Shown one piece after another: positions 7,470 through 15,538 of a DNA stretch of 40,101 nt (position 1 is the stretch's first letter; the number at the start of each line of letters is the position of its first letter). Below the pieces are notes generated by a model, which was not told where the DNA came from, ran no database searches, and saw nothing but the letters and a program-made list of their open reading frames with translations. The stretch is from NCBI GenBank assembly GCA_022844015.1, contig JALHMO010000053.1, forward strand, positions 1 through 40,101, written 5' to 3'. This DNA comes from Reyranella sp. Lineage in GTDB: Bacteria > Pseudomonadota > Alphaproteobacteria > Reyranellales > Reyranellaceae. Made by a program: the position numbers and the translations under genes.

Positions 7470-8999
7470 TCATGCCCGCTTGTCCTCGACCTTCAGCCCC
7501 ATGACCTTCTTCGGCGGGAAGCGGCGGAAGGTGCCGAGATGGGTGCGCATGCCGAGCTGGAAGGCCTCGACGTAGGCGAGCTTGCGCGTCAGGTAATTGT
7601 GCTGCTCCTTGGGGTCGAGATAGAGGTTGTAGAGGCGCGGGTAGGCGAAGCGCTCGAGCACGCCGGTGAAGCCGCCCGGCCCCGCCGCGTCGGTCGGATC
7701 GTCGCTGGTCGCCGACAGCAGCATCTTGTACTCGCCGCAGCGCAGGCCGGAGAAGGTCTGCGACAGCCAGTAGTAGTGGTACTTGCGGTTCGACAGGCCA
7801 TCGGGCGCCAGCAGGAAGCTCGTCTGGTCGACGCCGTCGATGTAGCGGTCGGCAGGCAGCAGGCTGGAGGCGCCGGCCAGTCCCAGCAGGGTCGGCAGGA
7901 TGTCGTTGAAGTCGAACAGGCCGTCGCTCTGGCGGCCGGCCTCGACCATGCCCGGCCAGAACATCAGGCCGGGCACCCGTACGCCGCCCTCCCACGTCGA
8001 ACCCTTGGCGCAGCGGAATGGCGTGAAGGCGGCGTCGGGCCACGTCTCCATGTGCGGGCCGTTGTCCGACGACACGAAGATCAGCGTGTCCTCGATCTGG
8101 CCGGAGCGTCCCAGTGCGTCGACTAGGCGGCCCATGATGTCGTCGAGCTCGATCAGCGTGTCCTTGTAGGGATGCCGGGCCGGCGACTTGCCGAGGTATT
8201 TCTCGTGGGGATAGTTGTCGAAGTGGGCGCCGCGCGTGCAGTGATAGAGCAGCCACGGCTTGTCCGATCTGGCCTGGCGCTCGATGAAGTCGACCGAGTA
8301 CTGGCACCATTTTTCGTCGAGCTCGGAGAGGACGGGGATCGTCACCTCCTCGACGTTGCTCAGCTCGGCGCCCTTCGTCGCATGCACGAAGCAGCGATTG
8401 AAGGGCATGTTCTTGATCCATTCGGTGCGCGCGCTGGAATAGACGATCTCGGGGAAGAAGTGCGGATCGCGCCATTCGGTGTACATGTCGGACACCGAGA
8501 GAAATCCGTAGAAGTCGTCGTAGCCGACATGCTGGGGCTGCGATTCGACGTTCTCGCCGAGATGCCACTTGCCGACCGCCTGCGTGGTGTAGCCGGCCTG
8601 GCCGAGCAGCATCGGCAGCGTGATCTCGCCCTGCAGCCCGCCCGGCTCGCCGTACATCGGCGGGCGATGCAGGCCGTGCCGGTTGGGCACGCGCCCGGTG
8701 TGCAGCGTGGCGCGCGACGGCGAGCACGACGGCTCGGAGTAGCACGAGGTGAGCTGCAGGCCGGCCCGCGCCAGCCTGTCGAAATGCGGCGTCGGCGCGC
8801 CGACCGCGACGCCGCCGCCGTAGCAGCCGAAGTCGCCCCAGCCGACATCGTCCATCAGGTAGATCAGGATGTTGGGCTTCTTCTTGCGCCCCGCGAGCTT
8901 CTGCACGGCGGCAGCGATGTCGGCCTCGTGCCGGAACGCAGGTTCGAGATGGTCGGCCGTACGCACGGTCTGCGAGGCGATGGCATCGAAGCTCGGCAT
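7470..8999 (-). CDS. Sulfatase (arylsulfatase family)
   Basis: A 509-residue sulfatase of the alkaline-phosphatase superfamily. Metal ligands are visible in NILIYLMDDVGWGD (Asp50, Asp51) and in SSDNGPH, further active-site residues in VGKWHLG, and the maturation motif is CSPSR with Cys92 expected to become formylglycine. It is therefore a Cys-type sulfatase needing an FGE or anSME enzyme, neither of which is in this window. No signal peptide is evident, suggesting a cytoplasmic enzyme. The start at 8999 is preceded by GGGGGA; in-frame ATGs at 9023 and 9062 would add 8 and 21 residues. The substrate is unknown (sulfate ester or possibly phosphonate monoester). Confidence 0.92.
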   Translation of the reverse strand: MPSFDAIASQTVRTADHLEPAFRHEADIAAAVQKLAGRKKKPNILIYLMDDVGWGDFGCYGGGVAVGAPTPHFDRLARAGLQLTSCYSEPSCSPSRATLHTGRVPNRHGLHRPPMYGEPGGLQGEITLPMLLGQAGYTTQAVGKWHLGENVESQPQHVGYDDFYGFLSVSDMYTEWRDPHFFPEIVYSSARTEWIKNMPFNRCFVHATKGAELSNVEEVTIPVLSELDEKWCQYSVDFIERQARSDKPWLLYHCTRGAHFDNYPHEKYLGKSPARHPYKDTLIELDDIMGRLVDALGRSGQIEDTLIFVSSDNGPHMETWPDAAFTPFRCAKGSTWEGGVRVPGLMFWPGMVEAGRQSDGLFDFNDILPTLLGLAGASSLLPADRYIDGVDQTSFLLAPDGLSNRKYHYYWLSQTFSGLRCGEYKMLLSATSDDPTDAAGPGGFTGVLERFAYPRLYNLYLDPKEQHNYLTRKLAYVEAFQLGMRTHLGTFRRFPPKKVMGLKVEDKRA

Positions 9000-9068
9000 G
9001 GGTCCCCCGGTGGTCCCGTTCATGTGAGGGGAGACCGTGCCTGTACGTGCTCGAATGTACAACTTCTT

Positions 9069-9209
9069 CTCCTCCCCAGCGAAGCTGGGGAGGTGTCGGC
9101 GTCTTCGCCGACGGAGGGGTCATGAGTCATGAGCACTGTTGCCTGTTGTGGGCTCATGACCCCTCCGCCCCGTATGACGGGGCACCTCCCCAGCCGAGCT
9201 GGGGAGGAG
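9069..9209. repeat. Nested palindromic repeat
   Basis: Outer arms CTCCTCCCCAGC (9069-9080) and GCTGGGGAGGAG (9198-9209) enclose a second perfect pair, GGAGGGGTCATGAG (9113-9126) and CTCATGACCCCTCC (9153-9166). Close relatives lie at about 30976-31172 and 35714-35862, and half copies at 84-118 and 18119-18152. The element fills the spacer between the sulfatase start and the Bug receptor gene. Confidence 0.88.
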
Positions 9210-9285
9210 GGAAGAGGGCGAAACGGCTCGCTTGACCGTCGCCAGGCCGTCACCCAGTTTTGCGCCAACGACAATTCGAGGAAAC

Positions 9286-10251
9286 ATGCTCCGCCGACAG
9301 TTCGTATCGGGCGCCGCCGCTCTGTCGGCCGTTGCGCCGTCATCCGTGCAGGCCCAGGCTTGGCCCACCGGGCGCGTATCGATCATCGTGCCATTCCCGG
9401 CGGGGGCTGCGACCGACATTACCGGTCGCGTGGTCGCCGAGCGGCTCGGCCAGATGTGGGGCCGGGCGGTCGTGATCGACAATCGCGGCGGCGGCAACGG
9501 TCTGCCGGCGGCGGAAGCGGCTGCCAAGGCCAGGCCTGACGGGCACACGATCTTCCTCACCTCGGCGATGACGCAGGCGGTCAATCCGGCGCTCTACGAC
9601 AAGCTGCCCTACGATCCGGTCGCCGACTTCGAGCCGATCACGCGCTTCGGCACCTCGCCGTTCGTCGTGCTGGTGCGCGCCGACTCGCCGATCAAGACGC
9701 TCGCCGATCTGACCGCGCTCCTGAAGGCCGAGCCGGGCAAGCACAATTTCGGCGCCGGCGCGTTGCCGGCCCGCATCGCCTCCGAGCTCTACCGCCAGCT
9801 CGCCGGCGTCGACGCGCTCTACATCGGCTACAAGAGCAACCCGCAGGCCTTCCCCGACCTCCTGAACGGCCAACTGACCTTCATGGTGATCGACACCATC
9901 AACGGCAAGCTGCAGATCGATCGCGGCGCCATGCGCGGGCTCGCCGTCACCCTGCCGCAGCGCGAGCCGCGCCTGGCCCAGGTGCCGAGCGCGGCCGAGG
10001 CCGGCCTGCCCGACTTCCAGATTTGGACCTGGACCGGCTTCTATGCCCCCAAGGGCACGCCCGGGGAGTTGGTTGCCCGGCTCAATCGCGATATCGTCGC
10101 GGCCTGCCAGGACCCCCAGGTCCTGGCGCGGCTGGACACGATGGGATCGACGCCGTCGACCACCTCGCCGGAGGAGTTCGCCGCCTTCACGCGCGCCGAG
10201 ATCGCGCGCTGGGGCGGCATCATCCGGCGCGGCAACATCAAGCTGGAGTAG
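9286..10251 (+). CDS. Bug-family tripartite tricarboxylate transporter receptor
   Basis: A 321-residue periplasmic solute-binding protein of the Bug/TctC family. The N-terminus LRRQFVSGAAALSAVAPSSV has a twin-arginine-like export signal ending near AQAQ. Family motifs include WPTGRVSIIVPFPAGAATDI, VVIDNRGGGNG, KLPYDPVADFEPI and GFYAPKGTPGELVARLN. The ATG follows GAGGAA at good spacing. No TctA/TctB membrane subunits are in the window, which is common for these orphan receptors. The dioxygenase starts 9 nt downstream, so the pair probably captures and oxidises the same organic acid or sulfonate; the ligand is unknown. Confidence 0.92.
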   Translation: MLRRQFVSGAAALSAVAPSSVQAQAWPTGRVSIIVPFPAGAATDITGRVVAERLGQMWGRAVVIDNRGGGNGLPAAEAAAKARPDGHTIFLTSAMTQAVNPALYDKLPYDPVADFEPITRFGTSPFVVLVRADSPIKTLADLTALLKAEPGKHNFGAGALPARIASELYRQLAGVDALYIGYKSNPQAFPDLLNGQLTFMVIDTINGKLQIDRGAMRGLAVTLPQREPRLAQVPSAAEAGLPDFQIWTWTGFYAPKGTPGELVARLNRDIVAACQDPQVLARLDTMGSTPSTTSPEEFAAFTRAEIARWGGIIRRGNIKLE

Positions 10252-10260
10252 GAGAGCGCC

Positions 10261-11145
10261 ATGCAAGGATCGCTGCGCGGCAACGCCGGGCCCCGCTATC
10301 GCCATACCGCCGACGAGAGCGCGCCCTACGAGACCATCGCTGTCGACAAGCTGACGCCGATCATCGGCGCCGAGATCAGTGGCATCGATCTCGCCAGGCC
10401 GCTCAGCAACCGCCAGCAGGACGAGGTTCATCGCGCGCTCGCCGAGAACCTGGTGATCTTCTTCCGCGACCAGCACATCACGCCCGACCAGCACCTGGCG
10501 TTCGGACGGATGTTCGGCGATCTGCACGTCCATCCGGCGGCGCCGCACGAGCCCGGCAAGCCCGAGCTGATGATCATCCACGCCGACAGGGAGTCGCCGC
10601 GCGCCAACGGCGAAGGCTGGCACACCGACGTGAGCTGCGACCTCGAGCCGCCGATGGGCAGCATCCTCTACATCAAGACCTGCCCGCCCAAGGGCGGCGA
10701 TACGCTGTTCGCCAGCATGTACGCGGCTTACGAGGCGCTGTCCGACCGCATGAAGGCCTATCTCGACGGGATGACGGCGGTCCACGATGGCGAGCAGGTC
10801 TACCGCGGCCTCTACAGGAACTTCGGCGTCGCCGACAAGCCGCAATACCCGCGCGCCGAGCATCCCGTCGTGCGCACCCATCCGGTGACGCGCAAGAAGG
10901 GGCTCTACGTCAATCGCGGCTTTACCCGCGCCCTGGTCGGCGTGCCGCGCGACGAGGGCGATGGGATCCTCGCCTATCTCTACCAGCACATGGAGAACCC
11001 GCTGTTCCAGTGCCGCTTCCGCTGGCAGGAGAACTCGATCGCCTTCTGGGACAATCGCTGCGTCCAGCACCGCGCCATGTGGGACTACTGGCCCCACACC
11101 CGCAGCGGCAACCGGGTCACGGTGGCGGGCGACAAGCCGTTCTGA
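10261..11145 (+). CDS. TauD/TfdA-family Fe(II)/2-oxoglutarate dioxygenase
   Basis: A 294-residue non-haem iron dioxygenase. The iron-binding facial triad is readable: H121 and D123 in GWHTDVSC, and H270 in FWDNRCVQH. The 2-oxoglutarate-binding arginine is probably Arg281, eleven residues after the last histidine as in TauD. The family C-terminus (DYWPHTRSGNRVTVAGDKPF) is intact. TAGGAG precedes the ATG, 9 nt after the Bug receptor gene. Relatives act on taurine, 2,4-D-type ethers or other carboxylates; nothing in the sequence fixes the substrate. Repeats begin about 35 nt after the stop. Confidence 0.93.
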   Translation: MQGSLRGNAGPRYRHTADESAPYETIAVDKLTPIIGAEISGIDLARPLSNRQQDEVHRALAENLVIFFRDQHITPDQHLAFGRMFGDLHVHPAAPHEPGKPELMIIHADRESPRANGEGWHTDVSCDLEPPMGSILYIKTCPPKGGDTLFASMYAAYEALSDRMKAYLDGMTAVHDGEQVYRGLYRNFGVADKPQYPRAEHPVVRTHPVTRKKGLYVNRGFTRALVGVPRDEGDGILAYLYQHMENPLFQCRFRWQENSIAFWDNRCVQHRAMWDYWPHTRSGNRVTVAGDKPF

Positions 11146-11182
11146 AGCGGGTCATTCGTGCTCGGCTCCGCTGTACCCAATC

Positions 11183-11538
11183 GCCTCCCCCGTCTTACAG
11201 GGGAGGTGCCCCCATAGGCGTTAAAATACAAAGAAACCTCATCCTGAGGAGGCCGCGTAGCGGCCGTCTCGAAGGATGGGCCACACAGAAGATCGTTGGA
11301 AAAGCGGTGTCGCAGTCCCCTTCACTGTTGCCGACCCTTCGAGACGCGGCCCTCCGGGCCGCTCCTCAGGGTGAGGTCCGCTTTAGATTAACGCCTATGG
11401 GAGGTGCCCCCGCAGGGGGCGGAGGGGGAAGGACTAGGTCGAGACATTCGAAGTTCCGACGTCGGAAGCGGATAGGACATTCCTGCGGCTTTCCCCCTCC
11501 GGCCCTTCGGGCCACCTCCCCCGTAGGACGGGGGAGGC
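11183..11538. repeat. Interrupted palindromic element (host of an insertion)
   Basis: The left arm 11183-11213 continued by 11412-11430 is the reverse complement of 11491-11538 over about 48 nt, with small differences at the arm centre (GCCTCCCCCGTC...GGAGGGGGAA). The left arm is continuous only if 11214-11411 is removed. This whole stretch lies between the dioxygenase and the HAD phosphatase and holds no gene. Confidence 0.85.
11214..11398. mobile_element. 185-nt MITE-like insertion with 13-bp target duplication
   Basis: The ends are ATAGGCGTTAA (11214-11224) and TTAACGCCTAT (11388-11398), perfect inverted repeats. They are flanked by the direct repeat GGGAGGTGCCCCC at 11201-11213 and 11399-11411. 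The interior is a pair of oppositely oriented REP-like units (11237-11280 and 11331-11376) containing CCTGAGGAG and CTCGAAGG. No transposase is encoded, so it is non-autonomous. Confidence 0.8.
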
Positions 11539-11559
11539 AAGCGACATAAGGCTCCCGCC

Positions 11560-12207
11560 TTGCTGGTGATCTTCGATTGCGACGGCGTTCTCGTGGACAG
11601 CGAGCCGATCGCCAATGCGAGCTTTTCCGTCGCGCTGCGCGCGGAAGGGCTCGACTGGTCGATCGAGGAGACCATGCGGCGGCTGGTCGGGCGTTCGCTC
11701 AAATCGTGCGTCGAGATCGTCGAGGCCGAGCTCGGCCGCAAGCTGCCGGACGACTTCCTCGAGAAGATGCAGGCAGTGACCTACGGCAACTTCCGCGACG
11801 CGCCGCTGCAGCCGATCGAGGGTGTCGAGGACGCCGTGCTGGCGCTGCAGGCGGCCGGCGTCGCGACCTGCGTGGCCAGCTCCGGGGCGCCGGAGAAGAT
11901 GCGCTTCACCCTCGGCCTCACCGGGCTGTGGGACCTGTTCGGCGGTCGCATCTTCAGCTCCAGCCAGGTGCCGCGCGGAAAGCCGTTCCCCGACCTGTTC
12001 CTGCATGCGGCGCTGTCGCTCGACGTGCAGCCGTTCGACTGCGTGGTGATCGAGGATTCGGTGCCGGGTGTGCAGGCGGCGCGCTCCGCCGGCATGCGCG
12101 TGCTCGCCTACGCCGGCGCGCCGTATGCCGATCGGGCCGGTCTGGCTGCGGCCGGCGGCGCGCTGTTCGACGACATGACGCGGTTGCCCAGTCTGGTGCT
12201 GCGATGA
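11560..12207 (+). CDS. HAD-superfamily phosphatase (subfamily IA)
   Basis: A 215-residue haloacid-dehalogenase-type hydrolase. Motif I is FDCDGVLVDSE (nucleophile Asp6, acid Asp8), motif II is VASSGAP, motif III is the lysine in PRGKPFPDLF, and motif IV is VIEDSVPGV. The cap region matches the Gph/beta-phosphoglucomutase-like group, so a small sugar phosphate or phosphoglycolate is likely. The start is probably TTG at 11560, with GTG at 11566 as alternative; the family N-terminus begins exactly here. Its stop overlaps the start of the oxidase gene (ATGA), showing translational coupling. Confidence 0.88.
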   Translation: MLVIFDCDGVLVDSEPIANASFSVALRAEGLDWSIEETMRRLVGRSLKSCVEIVEAELGRKLPDDFLEKMQAVTYGNFRDAPLQPIEGVEDAVLALQAAGVATCVASSGAPEKMRFTLGLTGLWDLFGGRIFSSSQVPRGKPFPDLFLHAALSLDVQPFDCVVIEDSVPGVQAARSAGMRVLAYAGAPYADRAGLAAAGGALFDDMTRLPSLVLR

Positions 12208-13646
12208 CCGGCCGGGAGACAGGCCGGCCCCCCGCCTCGTGGTCGATGGGCGCCGGCAGGCCCGAGCGCGTGCTCGTCGTCGGTGCCGGCATGGCGGGCA
12301 TGGTCGCGGCGCGCCTGCTGCACGATTCGGGCTTTGCCGTCACGGTGCTCGAGGCGCGCCAGCGGTTGGGCGGTAGGACCTGGACCGACGCCTCGCTGGG
12401 CGCGCCGCTCGACCTCGGCGGGTCGTGGGTGCACGGCGTCGACGGCAACCCGCTCACCCTGTGGTGCGAGAGGCTGGGCATCGCGCTGGTCGAGTCGCAG
12501 GGTGACCGGCTGCTGATCGACGATCGCGCCACCGCGCCGACGCGCGAAGGGCAGCGCCGCCGCGCCGTGCTCGGGCGCGTCGCCTTCAAGGTGGCGATCG
12601 AGTGGGCCGCCTGGAAGAGCAAGGCGATGGCGCGCAGCTGGGGTCCGCGCTCGATCTCGGTGAAGCAGGCGGTCGATCCTCTGCTTCGTGCCGGGTGGCT
12701 GCCCGAGATCGACAAGCTGGTCGTCGCGACCTTCGTCGAGATGAGCGAGGGCGTGCAGGGCGCGCCCTACGAGGCGATCTCGGCCGAGGAATGGTTCCCG
12801 ACCGAAGGGCTGGATCGCAACGCCCAGCCGCGCGGCGGCTTTCACGCGCTGATCGACGACGCCGCACACGGCCTGTCGATTCGCCTGGGCGCCGCCGTCC
12901 AGCGCCTTGTCTGGAGCGACGCGGGTGTCGTCGCGACCCTGCAGAGCGGCGAGCGACTCGAGGCCGAGCGCGCCGTGGTTGCCGTGCCGGTCGGGCTGCT
13001 GCGCGCCGGCCTGCCGGCGCTCGATCCGCTGCCGCCCGAGGCGCAGCAGAAGGCGCTCCACCGGCTGGGCTACGGCGCGGGGGCGCTCGGCAAGATCTAC
13101 CTGCGCTTTCCCGAGCGCTTCTGGCCCGAGCAGCCGAAATGGTTCGGCCGGCTGCCCGACTCGCCGGAGAAGCGCGGCACCTTCAACACCTGGGTGAGCC
13201 ATGTGCAGGAGACCGGCCTGCCGATCCTGCTGAGCTTCACCAACGGCGCCACCTCGGTGACCCTCGATCGCACGTCGAGCGACGCCGAGGTCGAGGCGGT
13301 GGCGATGGGCTCGCTGCGCAAGATGTTCGGCGACGGCATCCCGCGGCCGCAGGGCATGCTCTTCCCGCGCTGGGTGAGCGATCCGTGGTCGCGCGGCGGC
13401 TATTCCTATCCCGGCGTCGGCAGCGCGCCCGAAGACCGCGAAGGTCATGCGCGGCCGCTCGCGCAGCGGGTCTATTTCGCCGGCGAGGCGACCGAGCCGG
13501 TCGAGTACGGCACCGTCCACGCCGCGCTGTGGTCGGGCGAGCAGGCGGCGGAAGCGCTGTTCCGCGCCGCCACCGGAGCGGCCGCCAGCCGCGACATGAG
13601 GCCATGGGCCGGCGCCCGCACTGGCGCTGGCCGGCACAATGACTAG
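12204..13646 (+). CDS. FAD-dependent amine oxidase family protein
   Basis: A 480-residue flavoprotein of the monoamine oxidase/polyamine oxidase family. The dinucleotide-binding motif is VLVVGAGMAGMVAARLL (GxGxxG at 27-32), followed by Glu50 for FAD ribose and GGRTW (56-60). LGGSWVHG follows, and the C-terminal FAD-contact region is VYFAGEATEPVEYGTVHAAL. No export signal is obvious, although some relatives carry one. The ATG lies inside the stop of the HAD gene. Substrates in this family include primary amines, polyamines and amino acids; the specific one cannot be told. Confidence 0.9.
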   Translation: MTGRETGRPPASWSMGAGRPERVLVVGAGMAGMVAARLLHDSGFAVTVLEARQRLGGRTWTDASLGAPLDLGGSWVHGVDGNPLTLWCERLGIALVESQGDRLLIDDRATAPTREGQRRRAVLGRVAFKVAIEWAAWKSKAMARSWGPRSISVKQAVDPLLRAGWLPEIDKLVVATFVEMSEGVQGAPYEAISAEEWFPTEGLDRNAQPRGGFHALIDDAAHGLSIRLGAAVQRLVWSDAGVVATLQSGERLEAERAVVAVPVGLLRAGLPALDPLPPEAQQKALHRLGYGAGALGKIYLRFPERFWPEQPKWFGRLPDSPEKRGTFNTWVSHVQETGLPILLSFTNGATSVTLDRTSSDAEVEAVAMGSLRKMFGDGIPRPQGMLFPRWVSDPWSRGGYSYPGVGSAPEDREGHARPLAQRVYFAGEATEPVEYGTVHAALWSGEQAAEALFRAATGAAASRDMRPWAGARTGAGRHND

Positions 13647-13657
13647 ATTGGACAATC

Positions 13658-13867
13658 ATGCTCGCCAATATCCTGTTCGTCATGGTCATCGTCTCGGGGC
13701 TGGCGACGCTCGGCATGCTGTTTGCCGGGCTGGTCAGCATGAGCCGCAACGTCGAGAGCACGATCGAGGGCGGGCGGCGCAGCAATCGCTTCATGTGGTG
13801 GCGCGTGCGCCTGCAGCTCCTGACGATCGTCCTGATCGTCCTGTGGTATCTCGCGAGCCGGAGCTGA
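13658..13867 (+). CDS. Small twin-transmembrane protein (HIG1-like)
   Basis: A 69-residue inner-membrane protein with two predicted helices (about residues 2-28 and 50-67) joined by a charged loop with NRFMWWRVRLQ. The loop and size fit bacterial HIG1-domain twin-transmembrane proteins, often found beside cobalamin adenosyltransferase in alphaproteobacteria. It sits 11 nt after the oxidase and 4 nt before the adenosyltransferase, so it is part of the same transcription unit. A respiratory-complex role is known for mitochondrial HIG1 relatives; here it is not shown. Confidence 0.82.
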   Translation: MLANILFVMVIVSGLATLGMLFAGLVSMSRNVESTIEGGRRSNRFMWWRVRLQLLTIVLIVLWYLASRS

Positions 13868-13871
13868 GCCG

Positions 13872-14465
13872 ATGGTCACCCTGACCCGCATCTACACGCG
13901 TGGCGGCGACGCCGGGCAGACCTCGCTCGGCCGCGGCGAGCGGGTCGCCAAGCACGACCCGCGCGTCGAGGCCTATGGCACGACCGACGAGGCCAACTCG
14001 GTGATCGGGCTGGCGCGCAACGCCATCGCCCGTGCCGCCTCCGGCGATTCGCGCCTGGCCGAGGCCGACGCCATGCTGGGCCGCATCCAGAACGACCTGT
14101 TCGACCTCGGCGCGGACCTGTGCACGCCCGAAGGAAAGGCGAAGCGCGGCGAGGGCGCGCTGCGCATCGTCGCCTCGCAGGTCGAGCGGCTGGAGCGCGA
14201 GATCGACGCCATGAACGCCGAGCTGGCGCCGCTCAAATCCTTCATCCTGCCAGGCGGCAGCGAAGCCGCCGCCTGGCTGCATCTCGCCCGCACCGTGGCC
14301 CGCCGGGCCGAGCGGCGCATGACCCGGCTCGCCGCCGAGGAGACGATCAACCCCGAGGCGATCAAGTACGTCAACCGTCTGTCGGACCATCTGTTCGTGC
14401 TTGCCCGCCGCCTCAACGACAACGGCGCCTCCGACGTGCTGTGGGTGCCCGGCGGAGCGCGTTGA
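13872..14465 (+). CDS. PduO-type cob(I)alamin adenosyltransferase
   Basis: A 197-residue enzyme transferring adenosyl from ATP to cob(I)alamin to give coenzyme B12. The family ATP-binding N-terminus is RIYTRGGDAGQTSLG, followed by DPRVEAYGTTDEANSVIGLA. The helical C-terminus has RRAERRMTRLA and NRLSDHLFVLARRLND. Length and motifs are complete. The product serves AdoCbl enzymes such as the ribonucleotide reductase at 33.1 kb and the mutases of the ethylmalonyl-CoA pathway. The final codons (VPGGAR-stop) are repeated almost exactly at 14866-14886, on the far side of a repeat block. Confidence 0.95.
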   Translation: MVTLTRIYTRGGDAGQTSLGRGERVAKHDPRVEAYGTTDEANSVIGLARNAIARAASGDSRLAEADAMLGRIQNDLFDLGADLCTPEGKAKRGEGALRIVASQVERLEREIDAMNAELAPLKSFILPGGSEAAAWLHLARTVARRAERRMTRLAAEETINPEAIKYVNRLSDHLFVLARRLNDNGASDVLWVPGGAR

Positions 14466-14510
14466 ACTCCTCGAGCGTGATCTTCTTTGGTTGAAGCACC
14501 AAAAGCTGAC

Positions 14511-14615
14511 CTCACCCTGAGGAGCGGCCGCAGGCCGCGTCTCGAAGGGTCGGAAACGGCACATCTGTGGCCCACCCTTCGAGACGCCACGCTCTGCGTG
14601 GCTCCTCAGAGGATG
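14511..14615. repeat. REP doublet (inverted pair)
   Basis: Two related units face each other: 14511-14553 (CTCACCCTGAGGAGCGG...CTCGAAGGGT) and 14571-14615 (ACCCTTCGAGACG...GCTCCTCAG). Each also contains an internal hairpin around GGCCGC or GCCACG. The same unit occurs at 11237-11280, 11331-11376, 40029-40071 and 40088-40101. Confidence 0.88.
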
Positions 14616-14646
14616 TGACTTTATTGAATTCTGTCGTCCCTCTCCT

Positions 14647-14741
14647 GTCATCCTGAGCGCAGCGAAGGCTCTCATCGCCAGAAGTTCCAAAGTACACTCG
14701 TACCACGCGGCGATGAGGTCCTTCGCTGCGCTCAGGACGAC
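14647..14741. repeat. Inverted repeat, second family
   Basis: Arms of 33 nt (14647-14679 and 14709-14741) are complementary at 30 positions and contain CCTGAGCGCAGCGAAGG. The same arms recur at 39874-39994. The rest of the 14466-14850 spacer holds no gene; its right edge TTTTACGCCAATGG resembles the end of the 11.4-kb element. Confidence 0.88.
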
Positions 14742-14888
14742 AGAAAAGTTCGCGGCAGCGACCTCATCAATCGCCCAAAAGCGACTATCTAAAAAGTCAC
14801 AGGCTCTCAGGGTGAGGGTCCTTTGTAATTTTACGCCAATGGAGGCCAGGGCCATGATCGCGATCGTTCCCGGCGGGGCGCGTTGACG

Positions 14889-15344
14889 ATGGCGCAAATC
14901 GACGTGCGCGATTTGGCACCGGCCGATCGGTCGGCATGGGATCGCCTGTGGTCGGCCAACTGCGCCCACTACGGCGCCGTGCTGCCGGCCGCCGACAATG
15001 ACGAGCTGTGGCGACGGATCTCGGATGCCGACTACGCCATGGGCGCCTTGATCGCCTTCACTTCCCAGGACAGCCGGCCGGTCGGCCTCGCCCATTACGT
15101 GCTGCATCCGCACACGTTCAGCAGCCGCATGCTCTGCTATCTCGAGGATCTGTGGGTCGACCCTGAAGCGCGCGGCGGCGGCGTCGGGCGCCGCCTCATC
15201 GAAGCTCTGATCGCACGCGGGCGGGAGCGCGGCTGGCGTCGGCTCTACTGGCATACCGAAGCCGACAACAGTGCAGCGCGGGCGCTCTACGACCGTCTTG
15301 TGCGGGTCACCGACTACGTCCGCTACGATGTCGCGCTGCAATAG
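14889..15344 (+). CDS. GNAT-family N-acetyltransferase
   Basis: A protein of about 151 residues with the GCN5-related acetyltransferase fold. The acetyl-CoA binding loop is visible as EARGGGVGRRLIEALI, preceded by the beta strand MLCYLEDLWVDPE. The C-terminal motif B is YWHTEADNSAARALYDRL. The acceptor substrate is unknown. ATG at 14889 is preferred; a TTG two codons earlier is possible. It starts 3 nt after a copy of the cobalamin adenosyltransferase 3' end, suggesting the two genes were once adjacent before repeats separated them. Confidence 0.88.
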   Translation: MAQIDVRDLAPADRSAWDRLWSANCAHYGAVLPAADNDELWRRISDADYAMGALIAFTSQDSRPVGLAHYVLHPHTFSSRMLCYLEDLWVDPEARGGGVGRRLIEALIARGRERGWRRLYWHTEADNSAARALYDRLVRVTDYVRYDVALQ

Positions 15345-15452
15345 ACCGGCGACTTGCCGGAAGTCCTGCGCAGTGGCTCCCAAGGGCCTCAACTTGTTGA
15401 AAAAATGGAAGAAAATCTTCGGCAATTTGATTTTGTGCAGTGCGACATCGCC

Positions 15453-15482
15453 TTGACATGAACGGCTGAACACCCCTACACG
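15453..15482 (+). promoter_or_regulatory. Candidate promoter of etfBA operon
   Basis: A consensus -35 TTGACA (15453-15458) is followed after 17-18 nt by a weak -10 (CTACAC/TACACG). It lies about 60 nt upstream of etfB. A 7-bp hairpin (15494-15512, loop GGGAG) would be in the leader. Confidence 0.45.
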
Positions 15483-15538
15483 AAAACCCCTTCGCCGGAC
15501 GGGAGGTCCGGCTGCAACTCACCTATGGGCGCAACGCG

